Of a stretch of DNA of 33,600 nt, positions 1 to 7,543 are shown in pieces. Position numbers and translations under genes: made by a program. Under the pieces are notes generated by a model that worked only from the letters and a program-made list of their open reading frames with translations, searched no databases and was not told the DNA's origin. Source of the stretch: Candidatus Woesearchaeota archaeon (lineage in GTDB: Archaea; Nanobdellota; Nanobdellia; Woesearchaeales; JAGWAF01); assembly GCA_018302085.1 (NCBI GenBank), contig JAGWAF010000049.1, positions 1 through 33,600 on the forward strand. The letters run 5' to 3'. The stretch's first letter is position 1, and each line of letters begins with the position of its first letter.

Positions 1-455
1 ATGAAGCAGATTATGATCTTGTACTCGGAACTACACCGATGATAACGCACTACTTCAAAGCGGGAATTGAGTATAAATACCAATTGGCGCAAATAAAAAG
101 GATAAAGATTTTACAACCTGCATCGGCGCAAGAAACGCAGGGAGGGTCACAAACAAGAACGGAAGCACCGATTATTACAGCGTATGAAGCAAAGAGTGTT
201 GCACAAACAACAGCGACGATCACGTGGACTACTGATCGGAACTCCGCAGGATTTGTTGAGTATTGGGAAGCAAGCAATCCCTCATTAATTTTTGAGGCGG
301 AATCCATGCACGCAGAAATAGAACATAATATTTTAATCATAGAAGGTCTTGCGCCTGGAAGAAGCTATGTGTTCAGAATAAATTTAGTTGATGATACAAA
401 TAATGGTATGATCATTAGAAAATCAGCGCCTAAAACATTTAAAACAAAAAAATGA
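1..455 (+). CDS. Fn3-like domain protein, C-terminal part (5' end outside window)
   Basis: The frame is open from the left edge (first full codon at position 3) with no start that must be used, so this is the C-terminal part of a longer protein. About 150 residues are visible. They hold one beta-rich Fn3-like segment (around TATITWTTDRNSAGFVEYW through GLAPGRSYVFRI), the pattern of fibronectin type III and purple-acid-phosphatase N-terminal domains; the residues before it (VLGTTPMITHYFKAGIEYKY) look like the end of a preceding similar domain. It ends in a short lysine-rich tail with no membrane anchor. The stop overlaps the start of the next lipoprotein gene by 4 nt (ATGA), implying coupled translation. 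Probably an extracellular or surface protein; the exact function cannot be told. Confidence 0.75.
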   Translation, partial: EADYDLVLGTTPMITHYFKAGIEYKYQLAQIKRIKILQPASAQETQGGSQTRTEAPIITAYEAKSVAQTTATITWTTDRNSAGFVEYWEASNPSLIFEAESMHAEIEHNILIIEGLAPGRSYVFRINLVDDTNNGMIIRKSAPKTFKTKK

Positions 456-1429
456 AGAAAATAATATTTGTAACCATCTTGATGCTGCTCATACTGCTCC
501 TCGCAGGCTGTACTTTTTTTGGGGGAAAGCAGCAGGTTCCTGACGTGAATGTGCACATAGGCAGGGAAGGATTAACCATACGATTTCTGAAAGACACCCC
601 GCCAAAAAGCGTGTATGAAGATACGAACTTTCCTCTCCTGGTTGAAATTCAGAACAAGGGAGCTGCAGACATAGAAGCAGGATGGCTAATTATTGGATAC
701 GAACAAGCAAATGTAGAAATTTCAGGTGAAACTGTGCAGCCCTTCAGATTATTAGGGAGAACCAGTGCAGATCAGATAGGGGGCCAAGAAATAATAGATC
801 TTGTAGGGCACGCAAAAAAATTATCCTCGCAAATGCAGCGTGTAGACAGCACATTGAGCGTCACGGCGTGCTACGCATATACGACGGATGCAACGACTGA
901 CGTGTGCATAGAAACGGATATTTATGGCCTCGCAAAATATCAAAAGTCATGCAAGGTCGAAACGAAAGCAATGAGCGGAGGCCAGGGAGCCCCAGTTGGT
1001 GTAACGAAAGTAGAACCCAAAATGATCCCCCATGAAAATAGAGACAAGGTAATCCCAGAGTTTACGATTGAAATTCAAAATCTTGGAAGTGGGCAAAGCC
1101 TCGTCCCTGAAATGATCGATACTGCATGTTCGTCCCGCTCAATCAAGCATGAAGCTTTCAACATCGTTCGCGTGGAAGCAAAATTATATGAGTATGATTT
1201 GGACTGCAGACCCAAGATTGGGGATGTTATTACCGAAAATATACCTCAAGGAATCGCCAATGCCGGATATGTAAAATTGAAAGAGAAAAAAGGAACTGTC
1301 ATCTGCAGTTTACCCTCAGGAATTTCTAAAGCAAGAGGCACATACCTTTCACCTTTGAGAGTACATCTCGATTATGGATACATGGACACTATTGCAAAAC
1401 AAATGGAGATTAAGAGGCCTGCGAGCTGA
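452..1429 (+). CDS. secreted lipoprotein, paralog 1 of 3
   Basis: 325 residues. A signal peptide with two lysines, a leucine-rich core and lipobox LAGC puts the predicted lipidated Cys at residue 20. The mature part is beta-rich and has no domain I recognise. It shares with the next two proteins an N-terminal block (GREGLTIRFLKDTPPKSVY then a VEIQNKGA strand), a mid block (GGQGAPVGVTKVEPK then EIQNLGSG) and six cysteines in the same order (ACY, VC, C, C, C, VICS), which may form three disulfides outside the cell. The ATG overlaps the preceding stop. Probably a membrane-anchored surface protein with two immunoglobulin-like halves; that fold is inference. Confidence 0.85.
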   Translation: MKKIIFVTILMLLILLLAGCTFFGGKQQVPDVNVHIGREGLTIRFLKDTPPKSVYEDTNFPLLVEIQNKGAADIEAGWLIIGYEQANVEISGETVQPFRLLGRTSADQIGGQEIIDLVGHAKKLSSQMQRVDSTLSVTACYAYTTDATTDVCIETDIYGLAKYQKSCKVETKAMSGGQGAPVGVTKVEPKMIPHENRDKVIPEFTIEIQNLGSGQSLVPEMIDTACSSRSIKHEAFNIVRVEAKLYEYDLDCRPKIGDVITENIPQGIANAGYVKLKEKKGTVICSLPSGISKARGTYLSPLRVHLDYGYMDTIAKQMEIKRPAS

Positions 1430-1452
1430 TTATATTCAAATAAATCAAAAGG

Positions 1453-1460
1453 TTTATATA
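1453..1460 (+). promoter_or_regulatory. TATA box of lipoprotein 2
   Basis: TTTATATA preceded by an A-rich, BRE-like stretch. Its centre is 35 nt before the ATG at 1492, leaving a leader of about 10 nt with a purine-rich GGGAAGG. It lies between lipoproteins 1 and 2, so genes 2-3 can be transcribed apart from gene 1. Confidence 0.6.
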
Positions 1461-1491
1461 AGAAAAAAAGGCTAATGGACGGGAAGGCTCT

Positions 1492-2433
1492 ATGAAAAAA
1501 GTATTTGCTCTCATGCTCATTATTGTGTTCTTAACCAGTTGCCAGTTCTTTGGTGCAAAAGAAACAACGAGAGAAGGTGCATTGAACGCAGAATTCAGAA
1601 CAGGAACTCAGGGTTTAACGATGCGTTTCATGCCCAATTTGCCTCCATCACGACTTTTTGACAATGAAAGATTTGTTACAATTATTGAAGTTGAAAATAA
1701 AGGCGCATTCCCAGTAGGGGGCTCATTAGATCGAATTTATTTAAGCGGATTTGATCCGTCAATTATTACCGGGATTCCATTGCAAGGAGAACCATTACTC
1801 GAACTTGAAGGAAGAAGTGTTTTCAACCCCACGCAAGGAGGAATTGATGCTGTAAGTTTTGAAGGACAAATTCAGCCCCTGGGGCCAGCAACGGACAAGT
1901 ATAATCCGACAGTTATGGCGACTGCATGTTATGGCTATAAAACCATCGCAACAGCCAACGTCTGTATCGACCCAGATCCTTTTTCAAGAACAAGCGAAAG
2001 AAAGGTCTGCATTCCTCAAGGGGTAAGCCTAGGCTCCCAAGGAGCACCCATTGCAATTACAGATGTACAAGTGGAACCTTCCCCAAGTAGGACAGTGTTC
2101 AGAATTTTTATACAAAATGTGGGGGGAGGAACACCAATTAAAGATCTTACTTTGCTCAATAAATGCAGCCCGTACGATTCTCGAGGCCTAGAATTTGATG
2201 AAGTGGATTACATCACTTTGGAGGGTGTAGAAGTTGCAGGCATGCATCCCGTATGTAAACCAGCACAAGAAATAAGATTAACAAATGGGAGGGGAACTAT
2301 TGTCTGCAGCCTTGGAAACACCTTTGGAAGGAGTGCTGCATTCATCAGTCCTTTGAACATTGTCTTACGTTACGGCTATCGACAGACGATTCAACAACCC
2401 GTTGAAATTGTAGCTTCAAGAGGGTTTAACTAA
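1492..2433 (+). CDS. secreted lipoprotein, paralog 2 of 3
   Basis: 313 residues. Signal peptide with lipobox LTSC (Cys17). It is a paralog of both neighbours: the block GTQGLTMRFMPNLPPSRLF followed by an IEVENKGA strand, then GSQGAPIAITDVQVEP and FIQNVGGG in the middle, and an end block with IVCSLGN and a YGY motif. The six mature cysteines match the order in the neighbours (ACY, NVC, KVC, NKC, PVC, IVC). A TATA box precedes it, and 15 nt separate it from lipoprotein 3. No enzymatic motif is visible. Function unknown; surface location is inferred from the lipobox. Confidence 0.87.
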   Translation: MKKVFALMLIIVFLTSCQFFGAKETTREGALNAEFRTGTQGLTMRFMPNLPPSRLFDNERFVTIIEVENKGAFPVGGSLDRIYLSGFDPSIITGIPLQGEPLLELEGRSVFNPTQGGIDAVSFEGQIQPLGPATDKYNPTVMATACYGYKTIATANVCIDPDPFSRTSERKVCIPQGVSLGSQGAPIAITDVQVEPSPSRTVFRIFIQNVGGGTPIKDLTLLNKCSPYDSRGLEFDEVDYITLEGVEVAGMHPVCKPAQEIRLTNGRGTIVCSLGNTFGRSAAFISPLNIVLRYGYRQTIQQPVEIVASRGFN

Positions 2434-2448
2434 AAAGAGGATGAGACC

Positions 2449-3414
2449 ATGAAAATAAAAATATTATTGATCCTATGCTTGTTATTTGTGGCGGCTTGCG
2501 CTCAGGAAGAAGGGGCGCAGGTCCAAAGAACAAATCCATTTAGAGGAGGAACCGAGGGAGTTAGTATTAACTATGTAGAAAATTCTCCTCCATCAGAAGT
2601 GTTTGACGGTGGTGGCAGCCCTTTTAACATTGTTGTAAAAGTTAAAAACATAGGGGAATATTTCGTTCCCAAGAATAAGGCATTTGTAGAACTTTCAGGA
2701 TTTGCACCGGAAGCATTTGGACTCACTGCGGGGCAGTTGAAAATTAACCCACCTGAAGATCTCATCGCGGCAACAATTGATTCACAGGGAACAGAAATCC
2801 CAGGAAATGAGGTATACGCCGAATTTCAAAATCTTAATCATCAACAGGCCATCACAGGAGCTTCTTTCACTTACCCTACAATAAGGGCAGAAGTATGCTA
2901 CCAGTATGGAACCATTGCGCAATCCGTACTTTGTTCACGAGAAAACCTTGTGCAACCTGAAGAAGGGGGTATCTGTAATTTGAATGAACAAAAAGTAGTG
3001 TTTAATTCAGGAGCTCCAGTACAAGTCGTTAGTTTACGACAAACCCCAAGGGCAACGGATAAGATAGGATTCCAGTTTGATGTCCAACACCTTGGTACAG
3101 GGATAGGAGGAAAAGTCTTTGAACTCGGCACTGAATGTAAAGAGACCTTCAGAACATATGAAGATAAAGTCCTTGTTAGGGTACGCACGGACAGGCCTGG
3201 ACTTGAATGTACAGGTTTAATTCCCGCAACTGGGCAAACCGCACTTGGAGTTTCTGGGTACGTGAATTTGTACGGTGGCAAAAAGGCAGTACAATGCACC
3301 CAAACTATTCAAAGCCCAAAAGACTTTGAATTCCCAGTTACAATCGAGCTTGAATACGACTACAGAAACATGGCAGAAACAAGCCTAGTTGTAAAACATT
3401 CCGGAGGGATTTAG
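2449..3414 (+). CDS. secreted lipoprotein, paralog 3 of 3
   Basis: 321 residues. Signal peptide with lipobox VAAC (Cys17). Family blocks are GTEGVSINYVENSPPSEVF plus a VVKVKNIGEY strand, NSGAPVQVVSLRQTP plus DVQHLGTG, and a C-terminal ELEYDYRN. The six cysteines fall in the same order (EVCYQYG, VLC, GIC, TEC, LEC, VQC). An AAGAGGATGAG ribosome-binding site lies just before the ATG. The most divergent of the three, although co-transcribed with paralog 2. T-runs directly after the stop suggest transcription ends here. Function unknown. Confidence 0.86.
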   Translation: MKIKILLILCLLFVAACAQEEGAQVQRTNPFRGGTEGVSINYVENSPPSEVFDGGGSPFNIVVKVKNIGEYFVPKNKAFVELSGFAPEAFGLTAGQLKINPPEDLIAATIDSQGTEIPGNEVYAEFQNLNHQQAITGASFTYPTIRAEVCYQYGTIAQSVLCSRENLVQPEEGGICNLNEQKVVFNSGAPVQVVSLRQTPRATDKIGFQFDVQHLGTGIGGKVFELGTECKETFRTYEDKVLVRVRTDRPGLECTGLIPATGQTALGVSGYVNLYGGKKAVQCTQTIQSPKDFEFPVTIELEYDYRNMAETSLVVKHSGGI

Positions 3415-3417
3415 TTC

Positions 3418-3450
3418 TTTTTTTAATTTTTTATATTTCGATGTTTTTTT
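3418..3450 (+). terminator. T-rich terminator after lipoprotein cluster
   Basis: Runs of seven and six T follow the lipoprotein 3 stop directly, and a further seven-T run comes just after. Oligo-T tracts are the usual archaeal intrinsic termination signal. No strong hairpin is seen. Confidence 0.5.
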
Positions 3451-3598
3451 AAGTTTATATTTTTCATTTCTTACATTTATTTTTTAAGTAATTGATTTCT
3501 ATTGTTTTATTTTAGTATTATTTTCTGCCTTTTTATTTTTGAAAACTGGCACTTGATAAAGTTCTCATTGGAGAAGAGAAAAAGAAACGATCGTTACA

Positions 3599-3665
3599 AA
3601 AAATCCTTGTGCATAGAAATCCTGGATTTCTTGCACACAAAATCTTTGATTTTGTTGTGCCTAAC
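3599..3665. repeat. tandem-hairpin repeat family 2, copy A
   Basis: 67-nt element, near-identical to 14585-14651 (one difference seen inside the shared span) and structurally matched by 14047-14107. Hairpin 1 pairs GTGCA-AGAAATCC with GGATTTCTTGCAC, with one bulged base. Hairpin 2 pairs ACAAAATC with GATTTTGT around a TTT loop. It ends in TGTGCCTAAC. It lies in the gap between the convergent lipoprotein and rfcS genes. Confidence 0.8.
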
Positions 3666-3682
3666 TATATTATGTGCTAGTA

Positions 3683-4636
3683 TTATTTCTCTTTTGTGAT
3701 GCCAACTTGTGCAAGGAATGCCTCTAATTGCAGATAAGCATCGCTCCCCTCAACCATGCGGAATTCTGCCTCCGCACACTTGTCAATGAGAAATATTTTT
3801 TGCCGATCGGTAAGAGAAAGGTCCCAAATGGCCTTTTGGATTTGCTTGACAATGTCGATGCCTGACAAGCCATAATTAAGCATAATTGATAGCAGCCGGG
3901 ATCGCGCTTCTGCAAATTTACCCTGCGATGCAAGGTTGAGCATTTCCTTAATTTCCTCGGGCTCCGCAACCGCAGCCATAGAAAATATTAATTGAGGAGT
4001 AATATTTTTTTCCAATACTGCGCAGCTCTGCAGAATGTTTTCCATTCTTCTGCAATCGCCTTCACAAACTTGGTATAAAGCTTCCTTGGCTTCATTGTTT
4101 ATGGTCAGTCCTTCTTCATATGCAATTTTGTCAAGAATAACAACAACATCATGCTTGGGAAGGGGCTTAAAACGGAAAACTGCGCACCTACTTTGAATAG
4201 GGTCAATAATTTTACTCGAATAATTCGCGGAGAGAATAAACCTACATGTCGAGGTGTAATTTTCCATAGTTCTCCTCAACGCTTGCTGCGCCTCTTTTGT
4301 CAGGGCGTCACATTCATCCAAATAAATTATTTTGAAAGGGACATTACCTATCGCTTTCGTTCGTGCAAAATCCTTCACTTTATTCCTTACAACGTCAATG
4401 CCCCTTTCATCAGATGCGTTCAACTCAAGAAAATTCTGATGCCACTGATCCTTGAAAAGTGATTTTACAACGACTAAGGCGAGGCTTGTCTTACCAACAC
4501 CAGCAGGGCCTGTAAAAAGCAAGTGAGGCATGTTCTGCTGCTCCACAAACGCCTTAATTTTAGTAATGGCAACATCCTGCCCCTTCACATCCTCAAACTT
4601 TCGAGGCCGGTACTTTTCCGTCCAGAGATTACTCAT
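3683..4636 (-). CDS. rfcS: replication factor C small subunit (clamp loader)
   Basis: 317 residues, the usual length. AAA+ ATPase that with the large subunit loads the PCNA sliding clamp on primed DNA. Visible: N-terminal WTEKYRP box (5-11), Walker A GPAGVGKT (43-50), Walker B with DECD (107-110), sensor-1 region LSANYSSKI, and SRC arginine-finger motif (149-151), then a helical C-terminal collar domain. The Walker B DECD is a mild variant of the commoner DEAD/DECD forms. A TATA box 26 nt upstream of the ATG predicts a leaderless mRNA. The large subunit is not in the window. Confidence 0.97.
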   Translation of the reverse strand: MSNLWTEKYRPRKFEDVKGQDVAITKIKAFVEQQNMPHLLFTGPAGVGKTSLALVVVKSLFKDQWHQNFLELNASDERGIDVVRNKVKDFARTKAIGNVPFKIIYLDECDALTKEAQQALRRTMENYTSTCRFILSANYSSKIIDPIQSRCAVFRFKPLPKHDVVVILDKIAYEEGLTINNEAKEALYQVCEGDCRRMENILQSCAVLEKNITPQLIFSMAAVAEPEEIKEMLNLASQGKFAEARSRLLSIMLNYGLSGIDIVKQIQKAIWDLSLTDRQKIFLIDKCAEAEFRMVEGSDAYLQLEAFLAQVGITKEK

Positions 4637-4658
4637 GGAAAAGGAGAATCAAAGTACA

Positions 4659-4666
4659 TTTAAAAG
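4659..4666 (-). promoter_or_regulatory. TATA box of rfcS
   Basis: CTTTTAAA on the minus strand, centred about 26 nt before the ATG at 4636, which predicts a start of transcription at or next to the start codon. Confidence 0.55.
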
Positions 4667-4732
4667 CCTTTAGCTTTTACTAAATAATCACTAAATAATC
4701 TGAACACAATCTAAGCACCGCCCAAGCACAGC

Positions 4733-5008
4733 CTAAACAATATCTTCCTCAGAAATCACCATAAAATCACCAATGGCGATGACTGCAGAGAAAGGAATGA
4801 GGATTTCGCCCTCCTTATTTTTTTCCAGTTCAAGCTTTTCTGTGTATGCGGTAGGATTTGCAAGAACCAAGTGAATAAGCTCGCCACTTCGCGTTTCGAA
4901 AATAAGGTCGCCTACTTCACCGAAACGTTTTCCACTCTTGCTTACGACAGTCTTTCCAATCAATTGCTTTGAGAATTTTTTATCATCTGCCATAACGTAC
5001 ACCTGCAT
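4733..5008 (-). CDS. PRC-barrel domain protein
   Basis: 91 residues if started at the ATG at 5008; a second ATG at 4993 gives 86 residues (MADDKKFS...). A single PRC-barrel: GKTVVSKSGKRFGEVGDLIFE, a middle strand LIHLVLANP and a C-terminal ILIPFSAVIAIGDFMVI. Small stand-alone PRC-barrel proteins are common in archaea. Family members bind RNA or protein partners (RimM and photosynthetic reaction centre H subunit share the fold), but the archaeal stand-alone role is not settled. It has its own promoter, about 50 nt upstream. It lies between rfcS and the divergent tyrS. Confidence 0.9.
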   Translation of the reverse strand: MQVYVMADDKKFSKQLIGKTVVSKSGKRFGEVGDLIFETRSGELIHLVLANPTAYTEKLELEKNKEGEILIPFSAVIAIGDFMVISEEDIV

Positions 5009-5051
5009 TGCTGTTAAGCTTTCACTATGCTTTTGAAGAGGCGTGTGGACT

Positions 5052-5059
5052 ATTTAAAT
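5052..5059 (-). promoter_or_regulatory. TATA box of PRC-barrel gene
   Basis: ATTTAAAT, symmetrical, centred 47 nt before the ATG at 5008. It would leave a leader of about 20 nt, or 35 nt if translation starts at 4993. Confidence 0.45.
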
Positions 5060-5128
5060 GTTTCTGTTCACTGACGTGAGGAAAATGGGCAATCATCGTC
5101 TTGAGGATGAGAAAACGAACACGACAAA

Positions 5129-5222
5129 AGAGAACTTTGCAAAATGTCAAAAAAGAGAGTATTTTAGGCAAAGTTCTCTAGAGAGAAATTTGAATAACCT
5201 GTTAAATTTGTTCAAACTTCTC
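5129..5222 (-). repeat. tandem-hairpin repeat family 1, inverted copy
   Basis: Read on the minus strand it has hairpin A (GAGAAGTTTGAA paired with TTCAAATTTCTC) followed by hairpin B (AGAGAACTTTGC paired with GCAAAGTTCTCT). The hairpin-B loop includes the TAAAA and TTTTTTGACA segments seen in other copies. It sits between the divergent PRC-barrel and tyrS promoters, so it is not acting as a terminator for either. Confidence 0.82.
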
Positions 5223-5327
5223 AAAAGAACGAAGAAAAGACAGCATAATAAGCATGCCAGAATAAATAAAAATCCCAACCGCAGCAAGCTACGTGGTATT
5301 ACACCCAGTTAAGAAATAAAGAAAGGT

Positions 5328-5335
5328 TTTTATAC
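5328..5335 (+). promoter_or_regulatory. TATA box of tyrS
   Basis: TTTTATAC (extended by another T upstream), centred about 26 nt before the ATG at 5357; leaderless arrangement. Confidence 0.6.
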
Positions 5336-5356
5336 GATTCTTATCTTTGAAAACTT

Positions 5357-6433
5357 ATGGACACCCAGAGCAGAATTGAACTGGTAAAGCAAGTCGGGGA
5401 AGAGATTGTTACAGAAGAAGAACTGAAGACGCTTTTGGAAACGAAAACACATCCCATTGCATACGATGGTTTTGAACCGAGCGGAAGAATCCATATTGCG
5501 CAAGGTATTCTTCGCGCATTAAATACAAACATAATGATTGAAGCGGGATGCAGATTCAAATTTCTCATTGCTGACTGGCACGCGTGGGCCAATAATAAGC
5601 TGGGAGGAAACCTTGAAAATATTCAAACTGCAGGAAAATATTTTGTAGAAGTCTGGAAAAGTTGCGGCATGAATTTAGACAAAGTAGAGTTTGTGTACGC
5701 GAATGATCTTGTTACCGACAGGGACTATTGGAAAAAAGTCATCAACATTGCGAGGAATAGCACTGTAAAAAGAGTTACGCGCTGCGTGGAAATTATGGGG
5801 AGGCATGAAAATGAAGCATTGCAAACCTCCCAAATGTTATACCCATGCATGCAAGCAGCAGACATTTTCCAACTCGAAGCGGACATCGCACAATTAGGAA
5901 TGGATCAAAGAAAAGTCAATATGCTCGCGAGGGAATTAGCACCCAAATTTGGATGGCAAAAACCTTTAAGTATTAGCCACCACATGCTCATGGGGTTAGG
6001 AACGCCGCCGGAAGGACATGAAAGCACTGTTGAAAGGGCCATCCATCTCAAGATGAGCAAATCAAAACCCCATACCGCCATTTTTATGACGGATAATGAG
6101 GCAGAAATCAACGACAAAATTAGCAAGGCACACTGTCCTGCAAAAATTGTTGAAGAAAATCCCATTCTTGATTATGTGAAACACATTATTTTTCGTAAAT
6201 ATCCTATATTAAGAATTGAAAGGCCTGCAAAATTTGGAGGGCCGGTTGAGTTTGAGAATTTTACAACATTAACAAATGCGTACGCGGCAGGAGAACTTCA
6301 TCCCATGGATTTGAAAAATGCCGTCGCATTCTATTTGAATGAGCTTGTTAAACCAGTGCGTGATCATTTTGAAAATAATAAGAAAGCCAAAGAATTATTT
6401 GAACAAGTCAAAGGTTTTGAGATTACCCGATGA
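5357..6433 (+). CDS. tyrS: tyrosyl-tRNA synthetase
   Basis: 358 residues. Class I synthetase joining tyrosine to tRNA-Tyr, archaeal/eukaryotic type. The Rossmann core begins with YDGFEPSGRIHIAQG; HIAQG (46-50) replaces HIGH. Further marks are LIADWHAWANNKLGG, the tyrosine-site region YPCMQAADIFQL, GMDQRKVNMLARE and the KMSKS loop (232-236). Length and motifs fit archaeal TyrRS without an extra domain. The last codons overlap the next gene by 4 nt (ATGA). The ATG start is supported by the TATA spacing. Confidence 0.97.
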   Translation: MDTQSRIELVKQVGEEIVTEEELKTLLETKTHPIAYDGFEPSGRIHIAQGILRALNTNIMIEAGCRFKFLIADWHAWANNKLGGNLENIQTAGKYFVEVWKSCGMNLDKVEFVYANDLVTDRDYWKKVINIARNSTVKRVTRCVEIMGRHENEALQTSQMLYPCMQAADIFQLEADIAQLGMDQRKVNMLARELAPKFGWQKPLSISHHMLMGLGTPPEGHESTVERAIHLKMSKSKPHTAIFMTDNEAEINDKISKAHCPAKIVEENPILDYVKHIIFRKYPILRIERPAKFGGPVEFENFTTLTNAYAAGELHPMDLKNAVAFYLNELVKPVRDHFENNKKAKELFEQVKGFEITR

Positions 6434-7500
6434 AACTCAAAGAGTTCCAACAGTATTTACAAGAAAAAAAGATTGATGCGACACTTCTTTACCAGTTTGA
6501 CCTGGGAAATCTTCATGCACCACTTTATTATTTCTCACGATATACCGGGTACGGAGCATTAATTATCCCTGCTTCCGGCAAACCAGTGCTTGTTGTGCCA
6601 AAATTAGACGAGGAGCGTGCAACACAAACAGGATTAGAGGTTGTCAGTTGGCAGAAAATCAAATTCAGCGAAGTTATAAAAAAGACATTTCGGCAGTGCC
6701 ATCTTGGAAAAGAAAGAATTGGCATCGATGAAGACAGAACAAGTATTGCGCTGGCAAAAGTGTTCAAGAAACAACTTGCAAAAACACTTGTTCCGATAGG
6801 CAAAAAAATTTCAGAATTACGAAGAACAAAAACAAATGACGAATTGAACATTCTCAGAGAAGGATGTTATGCCACCACACAAATTCTAAATAAGGCCCTT
6901 GCAAATTTTAGCGCTTTCAAAACGGAAAGTGATGTTGCAGCATTCCTGCAATATGAAGCGAAGAAAAGGGGATACGATCTTTCCTTTCCAGCTGTTGTAG
7001 CTTCGGGCAAGCATGCGTCCCTGCCCCACCATGAAACAGGGCCCATTAAGTTACAACATGGATTCTGTGTTATTGATTTTGGCATCAGATACCAACACTA
7101 TTGTACTGATATGACAAGAACAGTATTTATTGGAAAACCAAATTCGGGGCAAAAAAAGTTATACGAACTAGTTTTGAAAACACAAAGGAATACTACAAGG
7201 TTGTATGTTGAAAAGAAAAAATGCGTGGACATTGATGCATTTGCAAGAAAACAACTTGGCAACTATGAAAAATATTTTATTCACAGCTTAGGACACGGCA
7301 TTGGATTAGAAGTGCACGAGGCACCTGGCATTGGCCCTAGCTCAAAAGATCACCTGCAGATTTCTGATGTGGTTACGAACGAGCCAGGGGTGTATATCCC
7401 CAAAAAATTAGGGATAAGAATTGAGGATGATGTTGTAATAACAAAGAAAGGCCCTGAGGTGCTTACGAATAAGTGTAGTACTGATCTGACCACCCTCTGA
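6430..7500 (+). CDS. pepQ: Xaa-Pro aminopeptidase (M24 family)
   Basis: 356 residues. N-terminal creatinase-like domain (about 1-125) and C-terminal pita-bread catalytic domain. Metal ligands visible: Asp in VIDFG (about 216), Asp in CTDMTRT (about 227), His in LGHGIGLEVHE (about 290), Glu in NEPGVYI (about 318) and Glu in RIEDDVV (about 333). The substrate-binding His of PHHETGP is present. It probably removes N-terminal residues before proline or cleaves Xaa-Pro dipeptides; the two cannot be told apart here. Translationally coupled to tyrS. A cytoplasmic place next to the proteasomal ATPase gene fits peptide turnover (inference). Confidence 0.93.
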   Translation: MKLKEFQQYLQEKKIDATLLYQFDLGNLHAPLYYFSRYTGYGALIIPASGKPVLVVPKLDEERATQTGLEVVSWQKIKFSEVIKKTFRQCHLGKERIGIDEDRTSIALAKVFKKQLAKTLVPIGKKISELRRTKTNDELNILREGCYATTQILNKALANFSAFKTESDVAAFLQYEAKKRGYDLSFPAVVASGKHASLPHHETGPIKLQHGFCVIDFGIRYQHYCTDMTRTVFIGKPNSGQKKLYELVLKTQRNTTRLYVEKKKCVDIDAFARKQLGNYEKYFIHSLGHGIGLEVHEAPGIGPSSKDHLQISDVVTNEPGVYIPKKLGIRIEDDVVITKKGPEVLTNKCSTDLTTL

Positions 7501-7513
7501 AGATCCCAATACA

Positions 7514-7521
7514 TTTATAAA
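7514..7521 (+). promoter_or_regulatory. TATA box of pan
   Basis: TTTATAAA 26 nt before the ATG at 7544. This spacing favours that ATG over the GTG at 7541. Confidence 0.6.
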
Positions 7522-7543
7522 TACAGACCGTTTTAAAGACGTG

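Noticed and set aside
3502-3699. 65-residue frame with hydrophobic ends in the gap before rfcS
   Set aside because: It is read through a family 2 repeat, overlaps the end of rfcS, and has no promoter or ribosome-binding site; the hydrophobicity follows from the AT-rich sequence.
5058-5312. 84-residue basic frame upstream of tyrS
   Set aside because: Most of it translates a family 1 repeat; a similar peptide (CFRQSSLE-like) appears from the repeat at 26986, so it reflects the repeat, not a gene.
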